A DNA stretch of 64,000 nucleotides from RGIG1902 sp034926865. GTDB lineage: Bacteria; Bacillota; Clostridia; Oscillospirales; Butyricicoccaceae. Below are positions 1 through 8,941 of this stretch, piece after piece. Made by a program: the position numbers and the translations under genes. Under the pieces are notes generated by a model that saw only the letters and a program-made list of their open reading frames with translations, had not been told where the DNA came from and made no database searches. Positions within the stretch are counted from its first letter, which is position 1; each line of letters starts with the position of its first letter. Location: positions 124,001 to 188,000 of the forward strand of contig JAYFQP010000003.1 in the NCBI GenBank assembly GCA_034926865.1. Direction: 5' to 3'.

Positions 1-567
1 CGCTCCAAACGGGCATTGATATACGCAGGCTCCACAATCAGTGCATTTCTCCACATCGATAAAGGCGACCTTATCTTCGGTCATGGAAATAGCGCCCGCC
101 TTGCAATTTCTGACGCATGGCCGCTTATGGTTAGTAATAGCTCCGTAAGGGCAAACGCTGGCACACCTGCCGCATTCAATGCATTTTGTCTTATCTATAT
201 GAGCTTTCTGGTTTTCGTCATAAACAAGCGCATTCTTGGGGCATGCTTCTTCACACCTGTGAGCTATGCAGCCTCTGCAGTCAGCCGAAACCTGATATCC
301 TGCCACAGGACATTCATCACAGGCAATATCTATTACCTTTACGATACTTCCGCTATCCTTAATGCCATTGACAACAATCTGTATCCTCTCGGCAAGAATT
401 GCCCTTTCCTTATACACACAGCATCTCATAGTAGATTTCGGCCCCGGAGCTATCAGCTGCGGTATGCTTGTAAAGCTCTCCAAAAGCGTATTATTGTAAG
501 CGTGTCTGGCGACCTCTCTCAAAACCTCATATCTAAGATATTGTACCTTTGTATCGAATCTATGCAT
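1..567 (-). CDS. [FeFe] hydrogenase, group B-like, N-terminal part (cut by window edge)
   Basis: Reads leftward from ATG at 567, with AGAGG about 8 nt upstream, and stays open to base 1, giving 189 residues of a longer protein. The start MHRFDTKVQYLRYEV is followed by a segment with MRCCVYKERAI, a CDECPVAGYQV motif and a run of cysteine motifs (CRGC, CEEACP, CIECGRCASVCP, CTDCGACVYQCP), i.e. several [4Fe-4S] ferredoxin-type sites. This arrangement is characteristic of group B (B1/B3) monomeric [FeFe] hydrogenases of clostridia, whose H-cluster domain follows the ferredoxin part. That catalytic domain lies outside the window, so hydrogenase activity is inferred from family knowledge. Such enzymes are thought to exchange electrons with ferredoxin in fermentation. 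A plain polyferredoxin is the alternative. Confidence 0.8.
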   Translation of the reverse strand, partial: MHRFDTKVQYLRYEVLREVARHAYNNTLLESFTSIPQLIAPGPKSTMRCCVYKERAILAERIQIVVNGIKDSGSIVKVIDIACDECPVAGYQVSADCRGCIAHRCEEACPKNALVYDENQKAHIDKTKCIECGRCASVCPYGAITNHKRPCVRNCKAGAISMTEDKVAFIDVEKCTDCGACVYQCPFGA

Positions 568-692
568 TTACTAACCTCTGTTTCGCTATTCTGATTTGTT
601 TGATCCAACCTGTTCAAAGTGATTTTAAGCAATGGCAAAATAAAAAAGCATTTTATCCAGTACATCTTTGCAAGCCCAATTATATCAAAAGA

Positions 693-721
693 ATGATAGC
701 ATCGTTTATCATACATGTCAA
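693..721 (-). promoter_or_regulatory. Candidate sigma-A promoter for the hydrogenase gene
   Basis: On the minus strand a perfect TTGACA (716-721) is separated by exactly 17 bp from TATCAT (693-698). The start codon of the hydrogenase lies at 567, giving a leader of roughly 120 nt. Confidence 0.6.
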
Positions 722-878
722 CAAAACGAAACCGTTTACCTTTTTTGTTTTCCCCGTAAACTTTAAAAATGCATTCACTGTCTTTGTTAACACTTCTTCA
801 GGCTTGTCCGCAAAATCAATATAGACGCTCAAGCCCCTTTTATAAGCCGCTTTTGAGAAAATTCTCCATTGTTACTCG

Positions 879-919
879 AAAAAAAGCCATGTCTGAGCTT
901 ATCCGGCCCTGACATGGCT
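879..919 (-). terminator. Intrinsic terminator downstream of the iron alcohol dehydrogenase
   Basis: AGCCATGTC (885-893) and GACATGGCT (911-919) form a 9-bp stem with a 17-nt loop. On the minus strand the stem is followed by seven T. It lies about 135 nt after the dehydrogenase stop. The rest of 568-1053 holds no convincing gene besides the hydrogenase promoter. Confidence 0.6.
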
Positions 920-1053
920 TTATTACTTTTTATCACGGCATCAGTTCCGGGTATATCCTTCTATATAATAGATAATATCAGATATATGATATGCCTAAAG
1001 GTTTTTCTAAGCCTTTTGAAACCTTCGCCAATACTTCCTGCATAGGCCGATTA

Positions 1054-2235
1054 TTAAAAATTTACCTCTGTGCCATAGTATGTGCATTCAAAGATCTTCT
1101 GCATAAGAGCCGGATCGACCTTTCTGGGGTTGGAGCCTGTGCAGGCGTCGCCAACTGCAAGTTCAGATATCTTTGCGATCTTCTCTTTGAACTCTGCCTC
1201 GTTTATGCCGAATTCCTTAAGTGTCTTGGGGATACCCAGGCTAACGTTATATTCATCGATCTTAGCGCAGAGCGCAAGCATAAGCTCTCTGTCTGTTTTG
1301 CCCTCTACACCGGCGACGCGAGCTATATCAGCATAACGCTTAAGGGCTGTCTCATCCTTGGCATTGAACTTGATTACATACGGCAGATATATCGCATTGG
1401 CACAGCCATGGGGGATATGCCCTGTAGAAAACGCGGCGCCTGTTTTATGCGCCATGGAATGTACAATGCCCAAAAGAGCGTTCGAGAAAGCCATGCCTGC
1501 AAGGCACTGAGCATAGTGCATCTGCTCTCTTGCATCCATGCAGCCTTCATAAGAGCTCTTGATATACTTAAATACCATATCGATAGCCTTAAGCGCAAGA
1601 GGATCTGTAAAAGGAGAGTTGCAAATGGAGACATATGCCTCCACAGCATGGGTAAGAGCATCCATCCCGGTGTGCGCCGTAAGTTTGGGAGGCATCGTCT
1701 CAGCCAGATCAGGATCGACGATAGCTACATCAGGAGTTATATTAAAATCAGCCAGAGGGTATTTGACTCCGGCTGCATAATCGGTAATAACCGCAAATGC
1801 CGTAACTTCTGTCGCTGTGCCGGATGTGGAAGGTATGGCCAAAAACTTTGCCTTTGTCCGCAGTTCTGGGAAGCTGAAGGGTGTGATAAGCTGCTGGAAC
1901 GTGACATCAGGATATTCATAAAATGTCCACATCGCCTTAGCCGCATCTATAGGAGAGCCTCCTCCCATCGATACGATCCAATCAGGCTCAAAAGCACGCA
2001 TAGCCTCGGCGCCCCTCATAACCGTCTCAACCGATGGGTCAGGCTCAACATTCTCAAAAAGCTGTACCTCCAACCCGGCTTCCTTTAAGTACTGTTCAGC
2101 CTTATCCAAAAAACCGAAGCGGCGCATACTGCCTCCGCCAACTACAATCATGGCTTTTTTGCCTTTAATCGTTTTAAGTACCTCTAAAGATCCTTTTCCA
2201 TAATAAAGGTCTCTTGGTAACGTAAATCTTGCCAT
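1054..2235 (-). CDS. Iron-containing alcohol dehydrogenase
   Basis: Protein of 393 residues starting MARFTLPRD. ATG at 2235 is preceded by AAGGAG at a 9-nt spacing, so the in-frame TTG 18 nt upstream is not used. The GGGSPID motif (91-97) is the dinucleotide-binding signature of group III Fe-ADHs. The expected metal ligands are visible as D192, H196 (MDALTH), H259 and H276 (HIPHGCAN). The family reduces aldehydes to alcohols, or the reverse, with NAD(P)H in the cytoplasm; butanol, 1,3-propanediol and lactaldehyde enzymes all look like this, so the substrate cannot be named. It lies downstream of a LysR gene on the same strand, with a candidate LysR-dependent promoter between them. Confidence 0.9.
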   Translation of the reverse strand: MARFTLPRDLYYGKGSLEVLKTIKGKKAMIVVGGGSMRRFGFLDKAEQYLKEAGLEVQLFENVEPDPSVETVMRGAEAMRAFEPDWIVSMGGGSPIDAAKAMWTFYEYPDVTFQQLITPFSFPELRTKAKFLAIPSTSGTATEVTAFAVITDYAAGVKYPLADFNITPDVAIVDPDLAETMPPKLTAHTGMDALTHAVEAYVSICNSPFTDPLALKAIDMVFKYIKSSYEGCMDAREQMHYAQCLAGMAFSNALLGIVHSMAHKTGAAFSTGHIPHGCANAIYLPYVIKFNAKDETALKRYADIARVAGVEGKTDRELMLALCAKIDEYNVSLGIPKTLKEFGINEAEFKEKIAKISELAVGDACTGSNPRKVDPALMQKIFECTYYGTEVNF

Positions 2236-2281
2236 TGCTAAAATCTCCTTCAAATGTTTTATAGGGCTATCATTTGTGAAT

Positions 2282-2325
2282 ATTTTAACATATTTTTTTA
2301 AAATTAGAAATGCTTATGTGAGCAT
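2282..2325 (-). promoter_or_regulatory. Candidate activator-dependent promoter with LysR-type dyad
   Basis: On the minus strand TAAAAT (2282-2287) lies 17 bp from a poor -35 box TTTCTA (2305-2310). Immediately upstream sits the dyad ATGCT-N6-AGCAT (2310-2325). A weak -35 abutting a dyad is the usual plan of a LysR-activated promoter. The likely target is the alcohol dehydrogenase starting at 2235. Confidence 0.45.
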
Positions 2326-2359
2326 ATCTCAATGTATTATTCTATATATTAATGTTTAC

Positions 2360-3256
2360 CTATAGCAAACTTCCGTTTTTATCCCAATATGCATGCCTGA
2401 ACTCTTCTGCAAAAATGCTTTCAGCATCGTACAATTTATGGTCTGAGCGGTATACCAAAAGATCGCTCGTCTCTTCGATTACAGCCTCATAAGGCTTCAT
2501 CACAAGGCCATCCTTCTCAAGCAGCTCTTTAGGTATCGGCCTTGATATTATATACCCTTTGCGAATAGTCCGTAAACCCCCTAGACAAGCCTCGAAGGAA
2601 CGATAAGCCACTGTCCTGCCGCTTCCAGCCCACTGCTTTCTCCCCCCCGTGGTAAGCGTAGGGAACTCATCCAACATAGCAGGACATATTTTTTTCTCCT
2701 TGGCAAGAGGATGATCGCTGCACATTATTAGAAGATATCCAAAGCTGCCTATTATGCTGCATCTGATATTCTTCTCCCAAAATGCGCTCTGGAGCGTCTC
2801 AAGATCTGCGCTGTTTACTCTCATTACTCCTATATGGCTGTCATCGTGCAAAACCCTTTCAAGAACCTCGCCGGCATGACACTCTTCAAGAAAACAGTCA
2901 TAATTACCTTCCGCAGAAAGCAATTCTACTGTCCTGTTGAACGCATAAATAAGGCTGTAAGAACTTTGTCCAACAACATTAAAAACCTGCCTGCTATTTT
3001 TGCCATTTTTAAACATTCCCTCGAGCTCCTGAGACTGATGAACTATCTCCCTTGCCTTATCGAGAAATATACGTCCGTTTTCGGTAGGGATGATACCTTT
3101 GGAGGTTCTGCTGAAGATCTTAATATCGGCGGCATCCTCAAGATCCTTTATTACTCTGCTTAAATTGGGCTGGCCCATGAAAAGGTTTTCAGCCGCCTTT
3201 GTTATAGAGCCTGTCCTTTCAACTTCAAGAGCGTATTTTAAATGCAATAGGTTCAA
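2360..3256 (-). CDS. LysR-family transcriptional regulator
   Basis: 298 residues. The N-terminus MNLLHLKYALEVERTG, with SITKAAENLFMGQPNLSRVI, is a classical LysR winged helix-turn-helix, and the remainder is the effector-binding domain. The start is TTG at 3256; the alternatives are an in-frame TTG three codons later or nothing, because an out-of-frame ATG upstream runs into a stop. An AAGGA sequence lies about 11 nt upstream. It sits in the same orientation as, and 124 nt upstream of, the iron alcohol dehydrogenase, which is the most likely target. The inducer cannot be read from the sequence. Confidence 0.9.
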   Translation of the reverse strand: MNLLHLKYALEVERTGSITKAAENLFMGQPNLSRVIKDLEDAADIKIFSRTSKGIIPTENGRIFLDKAREIVHQSQELEGMFKNGKNSRQVFNVVGQSSYSLIYAFNRTVELLSAEGNYDCFLEECHAGEVLERVLHDDSHIGVMRVNSADLETLQSAFWEKNIRCSIIGSFGYLLIMCSDHPLAKEKKICPAMLDEFPTLTTGGRKQWAGSGRTVAYRSFEACLGGLRTIRKGYIISRPIPKELLEKDGLVMKPYEAVIEETSDLLVYRSDHKLYDAESIFAEEFRHAYWDKNGSLL

Positions 3257-3290
3257 ACCTGGTCACATCCTTCCCGTTTATCTGTATTAA

Positions 3291-3317
3291 GGCCCCCAGG
3301 CGCTTGGCTCGGGGGCC
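3291..3317 (-). terminator. Hairpin terminator after the penicillin-binding protein gene
   Basis: GGCCCCC (3291-3297) and GGGGGCC (3311-3317) form a 7-bp GC stem just after the PBP stop codon and before the LysR start. The following T tract on the minus strand is poor (TTAATAC), so termination may be partial. Confidence 0.5.
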
Positions 3318-3327
3318 GTTGTACGTT

Positions 3328-5817
3328 TTACTGTGTTGGCTGTGATTTCTTGCCGCTTGTATCTCCGTTAGGCGGAAAGAGGTCTTCCCACCATTTATCG
3401 AAATCGCCGCTGTCTCCTTCATCAGGCTTTTGATCTGTCCCATCGTCTGTGGTGTCATCAGGAGGCTCCTGCTGATCTGGCCAGTCATCCTTATCAACTG
3501 CGTTGCCATCGTTATTAATATTGTGTGTCTGGCATGTGTCTCCGGGATATATACAATATGGCCTGTCAGTTACAGATACATCTACGGGGAAATTCCTGGT
3601 GTCGACGTATACCCTCACCGCCTGCCTGATATCGCCTACAGGGCAAAATTCGTTTGCAGGCTGACCGCTGACTCCGCAAATATCGGTAAGAACATGACAA
3701 GTGCACACCTGTGTGGGCACATCTTCCTTGGCAACATACGCTGTGGCTATCCTGCTGCCCCTCCCGTCCTGGCTGCAATAACTGTTGGGTATAAGCCCGC
3801 TGTCAAGACAATAACTGACGGGGACAAGCTCTGTCGTCTCGGTGAAAGTTTTCGCCTTAAGCCCACTATGAACCTTTGCCATTACCTCTTTCCAGAGATA
3901 AAGCGCCGGGTTCGTGGATACTCCCTTAACTTCTTGCTGACGGTCATATCCAAACCACACAACTCCAGTATAATACGGAGTTATACCTGCAAACCAACGG
4001 TCGTAGTTGCTGGTGGTAGTACCTGTTTTGCCGCCGACCTGAATTCCGCCGCCAAGTGCCGCCTTTGTGCCGGTACCGCTGCTTACGACATTTTTGAGCA
4101 GCTCAATCATATAAGTGGCAGTTTTTGAACTCATGGCCTCGGTCTTTGTCGGGTTATTCTCCAAAATCAGATCGCCGTTAGAATTGTAAACTTTTGTGTA
4201 AAGTATCGGCTCAGTATAATATCCATCGTTTGTAAACGCAGAATATGCTGCAGCCATGTCTATTACCCTTACACCGTCTGTTAGCCCGCCAAGAGCCATT
4301 GGGCTTATATTTATATCTGATTGTACTTCAGTAGAGCCGTCTTTTTTTGTTACAGTTCTGGAATCCACAAGTGTTGAAAGGTTAAGCCTGTTATGAGCGA
4401 AATCAAAAGCCTTAGCAGGGGTCAGCCTTTGCATGATGTCAACAGCAATAGTATTGATAGACTTTGCAATTGCTGTCAAAACCGTCACCTTGCCGCTGTA
4501 GATACCAGACTCATTCTTTGGCCATCCATTTTCACGCAGCTCAAAGTTTTTAGGTACATCATCTATAACCGTTATGGGCGTGATAATACCCTCTTCAATG
4601 GCAGGGGCATATACTGTAAGTGGTTTTATCGATGAACCGGGGGAACGCTTTGTCTGCGTTGCCCTGTTAAGAACCCTATCGCCCTGCTTTTCTCCGCGTC
4701 CTCCATAGAGGGCCTTGACATATCCTGTGTAAGGATCCATTATCACCATCGCGGCCTGAGGCATAGTGCCGTCAGTTCCCAGCTTACCTGGGAAATTATC
4801 AAGATCGGTAAACACCTCGTCCATTGACTTCTGAATATTTACATCTATTGTGGAAACTATCTTAAGGCCGCCTGTATAGAGAAGCAGCTTGGCTGTATCG
4901 GCGCTATATCCCTTCTCTTCCATAAGATCATTGATCACAGAATCTATTATGGCGTCTACAAAGTATGACTGATACTGTTTTGAGTCGTCATTCTCTTGAG
5001 CTTTAACCGCCTGAACGTCTTCCGTCATAGCCTGATCGTACTGTTCCTTACTTATCTTATTGTATTTGAGCATCTCGCCCAAAACAACAGCCCTTCTCTC
5101 GGCGTTATATTCCGGGAAACGTATCAAGTCGTATTTGTATGGGTTTTTGGTTATGCCTGCTATGGCTGCACATTGAGCAAGACTAAGCTCATTAAGCTCC
5201 TTACCGAAATAAGTATAAGCCGCCTGCCGAACTCCATAGGCCGACTGCCCAAAATATATCGTGTTGAGATACATTTCGAGTATATCATCCTTTTCATAGT
5301 TCTTTTCAAGCTCAATAGCCCGCATGACCTCCTGTATCTTCCTCTTTACGGAAGTCTCGTCTTCGCCTGTCAGATTCTTGATAAGCTGCTGAGTAATCGT
5401 CGAGCCGCCTCCAAAATTATCCCTGAACTTGACCACATAGTTGAGCGCGGCACCGATGGTTCGTTTCCAGTCAACTCCGTTATGCGTTTCAAACCTTGCG
5501 TCCTCTACAGAAATGAAGGCATCCTGAAGAGTCTTTGGAATCTCCTCAATATCAGCCCACACCCTGTTCTCGCTGCCATGCAGCTGCTCTAATTCCACTT
5601 CCTTGCCGGTGTCACTATCGATATAGTATATGAAGCTTGTAAAATTGAGCCTGAAGCTGTCAAGATCGATATCCACATCAGAGCTTACATACTTGCTTAT
5701 ATAGTAGGCGAAAGCCACTCCGCATATAGCGGCGCAGGTCAGCCCAATAAGCAGAAGAGTAACCAGCGTAAAGCCGGTATACCTTAAAATTTTTTTCTTT
5801 TTTTTGCTTTTAGTCAC
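3328..5817 (-). CDS. Class A penicillin-binding protein (PBP1A-type, bifunctional)
   Basis: 829 residues. A basic N-terminus is followed by one membrane helix (about 12-40). The GT51 glycosyltransferase domain shows E105 in SVEDARFETHNG and GGSTITQQL (137-145). The transpeptidase domain has S395-x-x-K398 (SPGSSIKP), S453-I-N and K597-T-G-T. The enzyme polymerises lipid II and cross-links peptidoglycan outside the membrane. After the transpeptidase there is a tail with several Cys pairs (YCLDSGLIPNSYC, CTCHVLTDIC) and a final Pro/Asp-rich acidic stretch, extra to the minimal PBP1 fold. The gene is monocistronic, with a promoter at 5910-5938. Confidence 0.95.
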   Translation of the reverse strand: MTKSKKKKKILRYTGFTLVTLLLIGLTCAAICGVAFAYYISKYVSSDVDIDLDSFRLNFTSFIYYIDSDTGKEVELEQLHGSENRVWADIEEIPKTLQDAFISVEDARFETHNGVDWKRTIGAALNYVVKFRDNFGGGSTITQQLIKNLTGEDETSVKRKIQEVMRAIELEKNYEKDDILEMYLNTIYFGQSAYGVRQAAYTYFGKELNELSLAQCAAIAGITKNPYKYDLIRFPEYNAERRAVVLGEMLKYNKISKEQYDQAMTEDVQAVKAQENDDSKQYQSYFVDAIIDSVINDLMEEKGYSADTAKLLLYTGGLKIVSTIDVNIQKSMDEVFTDLDNFPGKLGTDGTMPQAAMVIMDPYTGYVKALYGGRGEKQGDRVLNRATQTKRSPGSSIKPLTVYAPAIEEGIITPITVIDDVPKNFELRENGWPKNESGIYSGKVTVLTAIAKSINTIAVDIMQRLTPAKAFDFAHNRLNLSTLVDSRTVTKKDGSTEVQSDINISPMALGGLTDGVRVIDMAAAYSAFTNDGYYTEPILYTKVYNSNGDLILENNPTKTEAMSSKTATYMIELLKNVVSSGTGTKAALGGGIQVGGKTGTTTSNYDRWFAGITPYYTGVVWFGYDRQQEVKGVSTNPALYLWKEVMAKVHSGLKAKTFTETTELVPVSYCLDSGLIPNSYCSQDGRGSRIATAYVAKEDVPTQVCTCHVLTDICGVSGQPANEFCPVGDIRQAVRVYVDTRNFPVDVSVTDRPYCIYPGDTCQTHNINNDGNAVDKDDWPDQQEPPDDTTDDGTDQKPDEGDSGDFDKWWEDLFPPNGDTSGKKSQPTQ

Positions 5818-5909
5818 GTTAAGTTCTCCTTTACGGCAAAAGCCTTAGAACAGCAGTTCTTACGATTTTCACCCAAACAAAACTCTCTTCAAGATGGTAA
5901 TACTGAGAT

Positions 5910-5938
5910 AGTATACCATAATTATTGTGAAAATGCAA
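5910..5938 (-). promoter_or_regulatory. Candidate promoter of the PBP gene
   Basis: On the minus strand TTGCAT (5933-5938), 17 bp, then TATACT (5910-5915). TGG immediately before the -10 gives an extended -10 element. The PBP start lies about 90 nt downstream. Confidence 0.45.
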
Positions 5939-6024
5939 AATCAATTTAACGCTACCCTAGTTCAAAGGGTATATTTGCTAAAAATAAAGGCAATAATACT
6001 AAAAAAATGAGGTGTTTGATAATT

Positions 6025-6348
6025 ATGAAGGATAAACAGCTGATAAGGCTCGTCTGTGTCTTGGGCGCCGCTGCCATCTTCATGGGTGGGGCAGCAGCCA
6101 TCTCACGCAGGCCCTCCGAAGTCTTTGAAACGGCTGCGCCGGCAAAAGTGCAGAGTTCAAAATACATTGTGCGCGAATACATGGGTAAGATAGCCGTTTT
6201 CTCCGGAGAGGACGAAAATAAGATCATCACATTAACCGACTATCCTGTTTCGGTTCTTCCGGAAGCTGACCGCGAAAATCTTTTCAAGGGCATAGCTGTC
6301 AATGACGATCAGGAACTTGCCATGCTGCTAGAAGATTATCAAAGTTAA
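6025..6348 (+). CDS. Small single-pass membrane protein of unknown function
   Basis: 107 residues from ATG at 6025, chosen because GAGGTG (6009-6014) lies about 10 nt upstream; an ATG at 6007 would add six residues but has no ribosome site. One N-terminal hydrophobic segment (about residues 8-27) is followed by a soluble part with YIVREYMGKIAVFSGEDENK and a C-terminus ending LLEDYQS. The YIVREYxGKIAVF signature recurs in short clostridial proteins with similarity to the C-terminal part of BofC, as far as I recall; no function can be assigned. The gene is alone on its strand and ends at a two-way terminator shared with the anti-sigma gene. Confidence 0.7.
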   Translation: MKDKQLIRLVCVLGAAAIFMGGAAAISRRPSEVFETAAPAKVQSSKYIVREYMGKIAVFSGEDENKIITLTDYPVSVLPEADRENLFKGIAVNDDQELAMLLEDYQS

Positions 6349-6350
6349 AA

Positions 6351-6380
6351 AGAGGGGCGGTTCAATTAAGAACGCGCCCC
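6351..6380. terminator. Two-way intrinsic terminator
   Basis: GGGGCG (6354-6359) pairs with CGCCCC (6375-6380). T-rich tracts lie on both sides (TTTTTA after it on the minus strand, AGTTTTAT on the plus strand). It separates the convergent genes ending at 6348 and 6406. Confidence 0.6.
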
Positions 6381-6405
6381 ATAGTTTTATATTTAAGGCC
6401 GAATC

Positions 6406-7347
6406 TCACTGCTGATTCAGCTCTACAATCAAAAGGCCATCCTCTGCTTGATCGTCAATATTAAAATATACGCCGTCTGCATCGTCATATATCTCAAAAC
6501 CGTTCTCTGTCATACTGCAACCGACCTCTTTTTTTACCGTGAGATCATTTTTGACGCTAATAAGCAAAGTATATCCGGGCTCCGCGCCCTCAGCCTGCTC
6601 GGCAAATACATCCGGCAGGTTCTCCAGGCTGCCGTATGCTACCAAATAAAATCCGTACCCGTCGGCCTCATCCCCCAAAGCCGCTGCCAAAGAGGTTATA
6701 TCATGGCTTTGCGAATCTGTCTGGCCTTCGCTATTTTCACTCGTTTCTACCTCGTCTGTCTGATTGGCAGCAATACCCTGCGCCTCAGGCTCGTTCAAAA
6801 CCGTCACATTTCCTGTTCCGTTATTGAACCAAGCCAACATCGGCGTCTCGATTTGACGCGGCTCAGCATTTTCTGAAGCCTTTAACGATGAATCAGCAGT
6901 CACTTTTTCTTCACTCAAATCCACTTGGCCGCTTTCAGGAACCGCTGCGGCACTTGCCAGTATACCTTCGGACGACCTGTCAAGCATCTCATTTTTCCCC
7001 GCCCCACACGCGATCATAGACGCCGGAATGCCACTTTTTACGCTGATAATTCCGACCAGAGCCACCATGATAAGCGCCGCAACCGATCCGATAAAGGCGG
7101 GACGCTTAAAAATTAGCAGTTTCTTCTTTTTCCGTTCTTTGTTAACGGATACCATGATTGATCCGTGAAGATCCTCGGGGAAATCCATATCGCTCATCAA
7201 ACAGTTAATCGATCTCAGCTGTTCGTAATAGCAGCGGCATGCATCACATGAGTTCATATGCTCTATAAGCTGTTTTTCCTGCTCGCAGGTCAACTCGCCG
7301 TCGATATACATATTTATCAACAGTTCATTTCCATTACACGCTTTCAT
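6406..7347 (-). CDS. Anti-sigma factor with zinc-binding (ZAS-type) domain
   Basis: 313 residues starting MKACNGNELL; AGGAAGAG lies 5 nt before this ATG, while the longer in-frame TTG start has no such site. The N-terminal domain carries H30-x3-C34-x2-C37 (EHMNSCDAC), the zinc-binding anti-sigma signature. A basic stretch and one transmembrane helix (about 83-103) follow, then a roughly 200-residue extracellular part that I do not recognise. Proteins of this build hold an ECF sigma factor at the membrane until a surface signal releases it. It begins 14 nt after the sigma gene stop, so the pair is co-transcribed. Confidence 0.85.
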   Translation of the reverse strand: MKACNGNELLINMYIDGELTCEQEKQLIEHMNSCDACRCYYEQLRSINCLMSDMDFPEDLHGSIMVSVNKERKKKKLLIFKRPAFIGSVAALIMVALVGIISVKSGIPASMIACGAGKNEMLDRSSEGILASAAAVPESGQVDLSEEKVTADSSLKASENAEPRQIETPMLAWFNNGTGNVTVLNEPEAQGIAANQTDEVETSENSEGQTDSQSHDITSLAAALGDEADGYGFYLVAYGSLENLPDVFAEQAEGAEPGYTLLISVKNDLTVKKEVGCSMTENGFEIYDDADGVYFNIDDQAEDGLLIVELNQQ

Positions 7348-7361
7348 ATCAACTCTTCCTT

Positions 7362-7952
7362 TCAACCATTAGACCGAAAGGACACTGGTTTGTTCCCGTT
7401 TTGTAATAAATATTTTCGAAGTTTTTCCCTCGCCCTTGATATTCTTGATTTAACTGTTCCTATCTCAAGGTTGAGGCTTTCTGATATTTCCTCATATGTA
7501 AGACCACAAATATCTCTCATAATGATTATTTCCTTATAATTGCAGGGTAACGACTCTATTCCATCGCGTATTTCGTGTTTAAGCTCCGTTCGCTCAAAGA
7601 CCTCTACCGGGTCATAACGACAATCTCTTACCTCATTGACATATGTGCCGTCCTCATCGTCTGGTATCTCAAGCGGAAGCTCATTTCTCCCGCTGCGCTT
7701 CTTAAGGCCATCTTTGCAGACGTTTACGGCTATCCTGTAAAGCCAGGTAGAAAAGCTGCTCTCCTCGTTGAATTTATCAAGGAATCTGAACACTCTGATG
7801 AAAACTTCCTGCGCCATGTCGAGTGCATCTGATTCATTGCCCATAAACCGGAATGCAGTAGCATAAACTTTTCTCTCATATGCAACAACAAGCTGTTCAA
7901 AGGCATATTGGTCACCCTTCTTTGCCTTTTCAACCAGCTCTTTCTCATCCAT
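7362..7952 (-). CDS. ECF-type RNA polymerase sigma factor (SigW-like)
   Basis: 196 residues. Region 2 is seen as FEQLVVAYERKVYATAFRF and DALDMAQEVFIRVFRFLDKF, and region 4 as LTYEEISESLNLEIGTVKS followed by a recognition helix SRISRAREKLRKYL. Regions 1.1 and 3 are absent, as expected for an ECF factor. It directs transcription of a stress or envelope regulon, and the anti-sigma immediately downstream should control it. It starts 5 nt after the dihydrouridine synthase stop and may be co-transcribed with that gene. Confidence 0.93.
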   Translation of the reverse strand: MDEKELVEKAKKGDQYAFEQLVVAYERKVYATAFRFMGNESDALDMAQEVFIRVFRFLDKFNEESSFSTWLYRIAVNVCKDGLKKRSGRNELPLEIPDDEDGTYVNEVRDCRYDPVEVFERTELKHEIRDGIESLPCNYKEIIIMRDICGLTYEEISESLNLEIGTVKSRISRAREKLRKYLLQNGNKPVSFRSNG

Positions 7953-7957
7953 TTATC

Positions 7958-8941
7958 TTATCCCTCCTTAACGTCCGGCCGCACAGCTTTCATCTCCCCG
8001 CAAATCTCAAGAAGCTGATCCATCGAGGAAAGGCCGGACATCTTCAGCTTAAACGGCTTGACCCTGCAAAGCCTGCCAAGATACCATAGGCCGTGCTTAC
8101 GAAATTCCAACATCGCCTTTTTCTCGCCTTTCTGAAGGCACAACATCCGGGCATGACGCTCAATAATCTCAAGTACCTGCTCAAGAGAGCGCTCATTTGG
8201 AGCAAGCCCATTATCCATTCGCACGCAGTCATCGAAAATAAAAGGGTTTCCCTGTGCCCCTCTTGCTATCATCACAAAATCCGCTCCTGTCTCATCAAGA
8301 ATATCCAAGCAGTCACGTGCAGTAAGCGCATCTCCTGAAGCAATTACCGGAACTGATACAGCTGACTTTACTCCAGCTATCGCTTCTCTATCTGATAGGC
8401 CGGAATACATCTGTGCTCTTGTTCGTCCGTGAATGCACATGGCGCTTACACCGGCCTGTTCGGCCATTTTTGCAAACTCAATGCATGTGAAACTTCCGCT
8501 TTCATATCCTTTTCTGAACTTAACGGTGACGGGAACATCTACCGCCCGTATGACTGCTTTTATTATCGCCTCTGCCCTATCAGGAGCCTTCATCAGAGCG
8601 CTGCCCTCGCAGTTGCCTACAATTTTTGAAACAGGGCATCCCATATTAATATCAATACCCTCCGCCCCAGATACTTCGAGGGCATATCTGGCCCCCTCGG
8701 CCATAACATCGGGCTCGCTGCCGAATATTTGAGCAAAGCACGGCTTGCGGCCTTCAGGTAGAATAAGCATAGAAGAGCTTTTCTCGTCTCTATAGGTAAG
8801 GGCTTTTGCGCTGACCATTTCGGTATATGTCAGCGAAGCTCCGAGGCTCTCACAAACAGTGCGGAACGCCGCATCTGTAACCCCCGCCATCGGAGCCAAA
8901 AAAAATCTGTTTTCGACATCTATATTTGAGCAAAACCTCAT
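7958..8941 (-). CDS. dus: tRNA-dihydrouridine synthase
   Basis: 327 residues. FMN-dependent TIM-barrel enzyme that reduces uridines in tRNA D-loops. APMAG (16-20), the NMGCPVSKI motif with catalytic C102, VKFRKGY, CIHGRTRAQMYSG and the phosphate-binding segment VIASGD...MIARGAQGNPFIF are all in place. Subfamily most resembles DusB, the usual single Dus of clostridia. The start overlaps the stop of the CapA-like gene by 4 nt (ATGA), which implies translational coupling. Confidence 0.93.
   Translation of the reverse strand: MRFCSNIDVENRFFLAPMAGVTDAAFRTVCESLGASLTYTEMVSAKALTYRDEKSSSMLILPEGRKPCFAQIFGSEPDVMAEGARYALEVSGAEGIDINMGCPVSKIVGNCEGSALMKAPDRAEAIIKAVIRAVDVPVTVKFRKGYESGSFTCIEFAKMAEQAGVSAMCIHGRTRAQMYSGLSDREAIAGVKSAVSVPVIASGDALTARDCLDILDETGADFVMIARGAQGNPFIFDDCVRMDNGLAPNERSLEQVLEIIERHARMLCLQKGEKKAMLEFRKHGLWYLGRLCRVKPFKLKMSGLSSMDQLLEICGEMKAVRPDVKEG

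Noticed and set aside
16..594. Plus-strand open frame of 192 codons at the left edge
   Set aside because: It is the antisense of the hydrogenase gene, whose cysteine motifs and ribosome site are clear; the plus-strand frame shows no family signature.
991..2088. Plus-strand open frame of 365 codons
   Set aside because: Fully antisense to the iron alcohol dehydrogenase, with no ribosome site and a composition unlike a folded protein.
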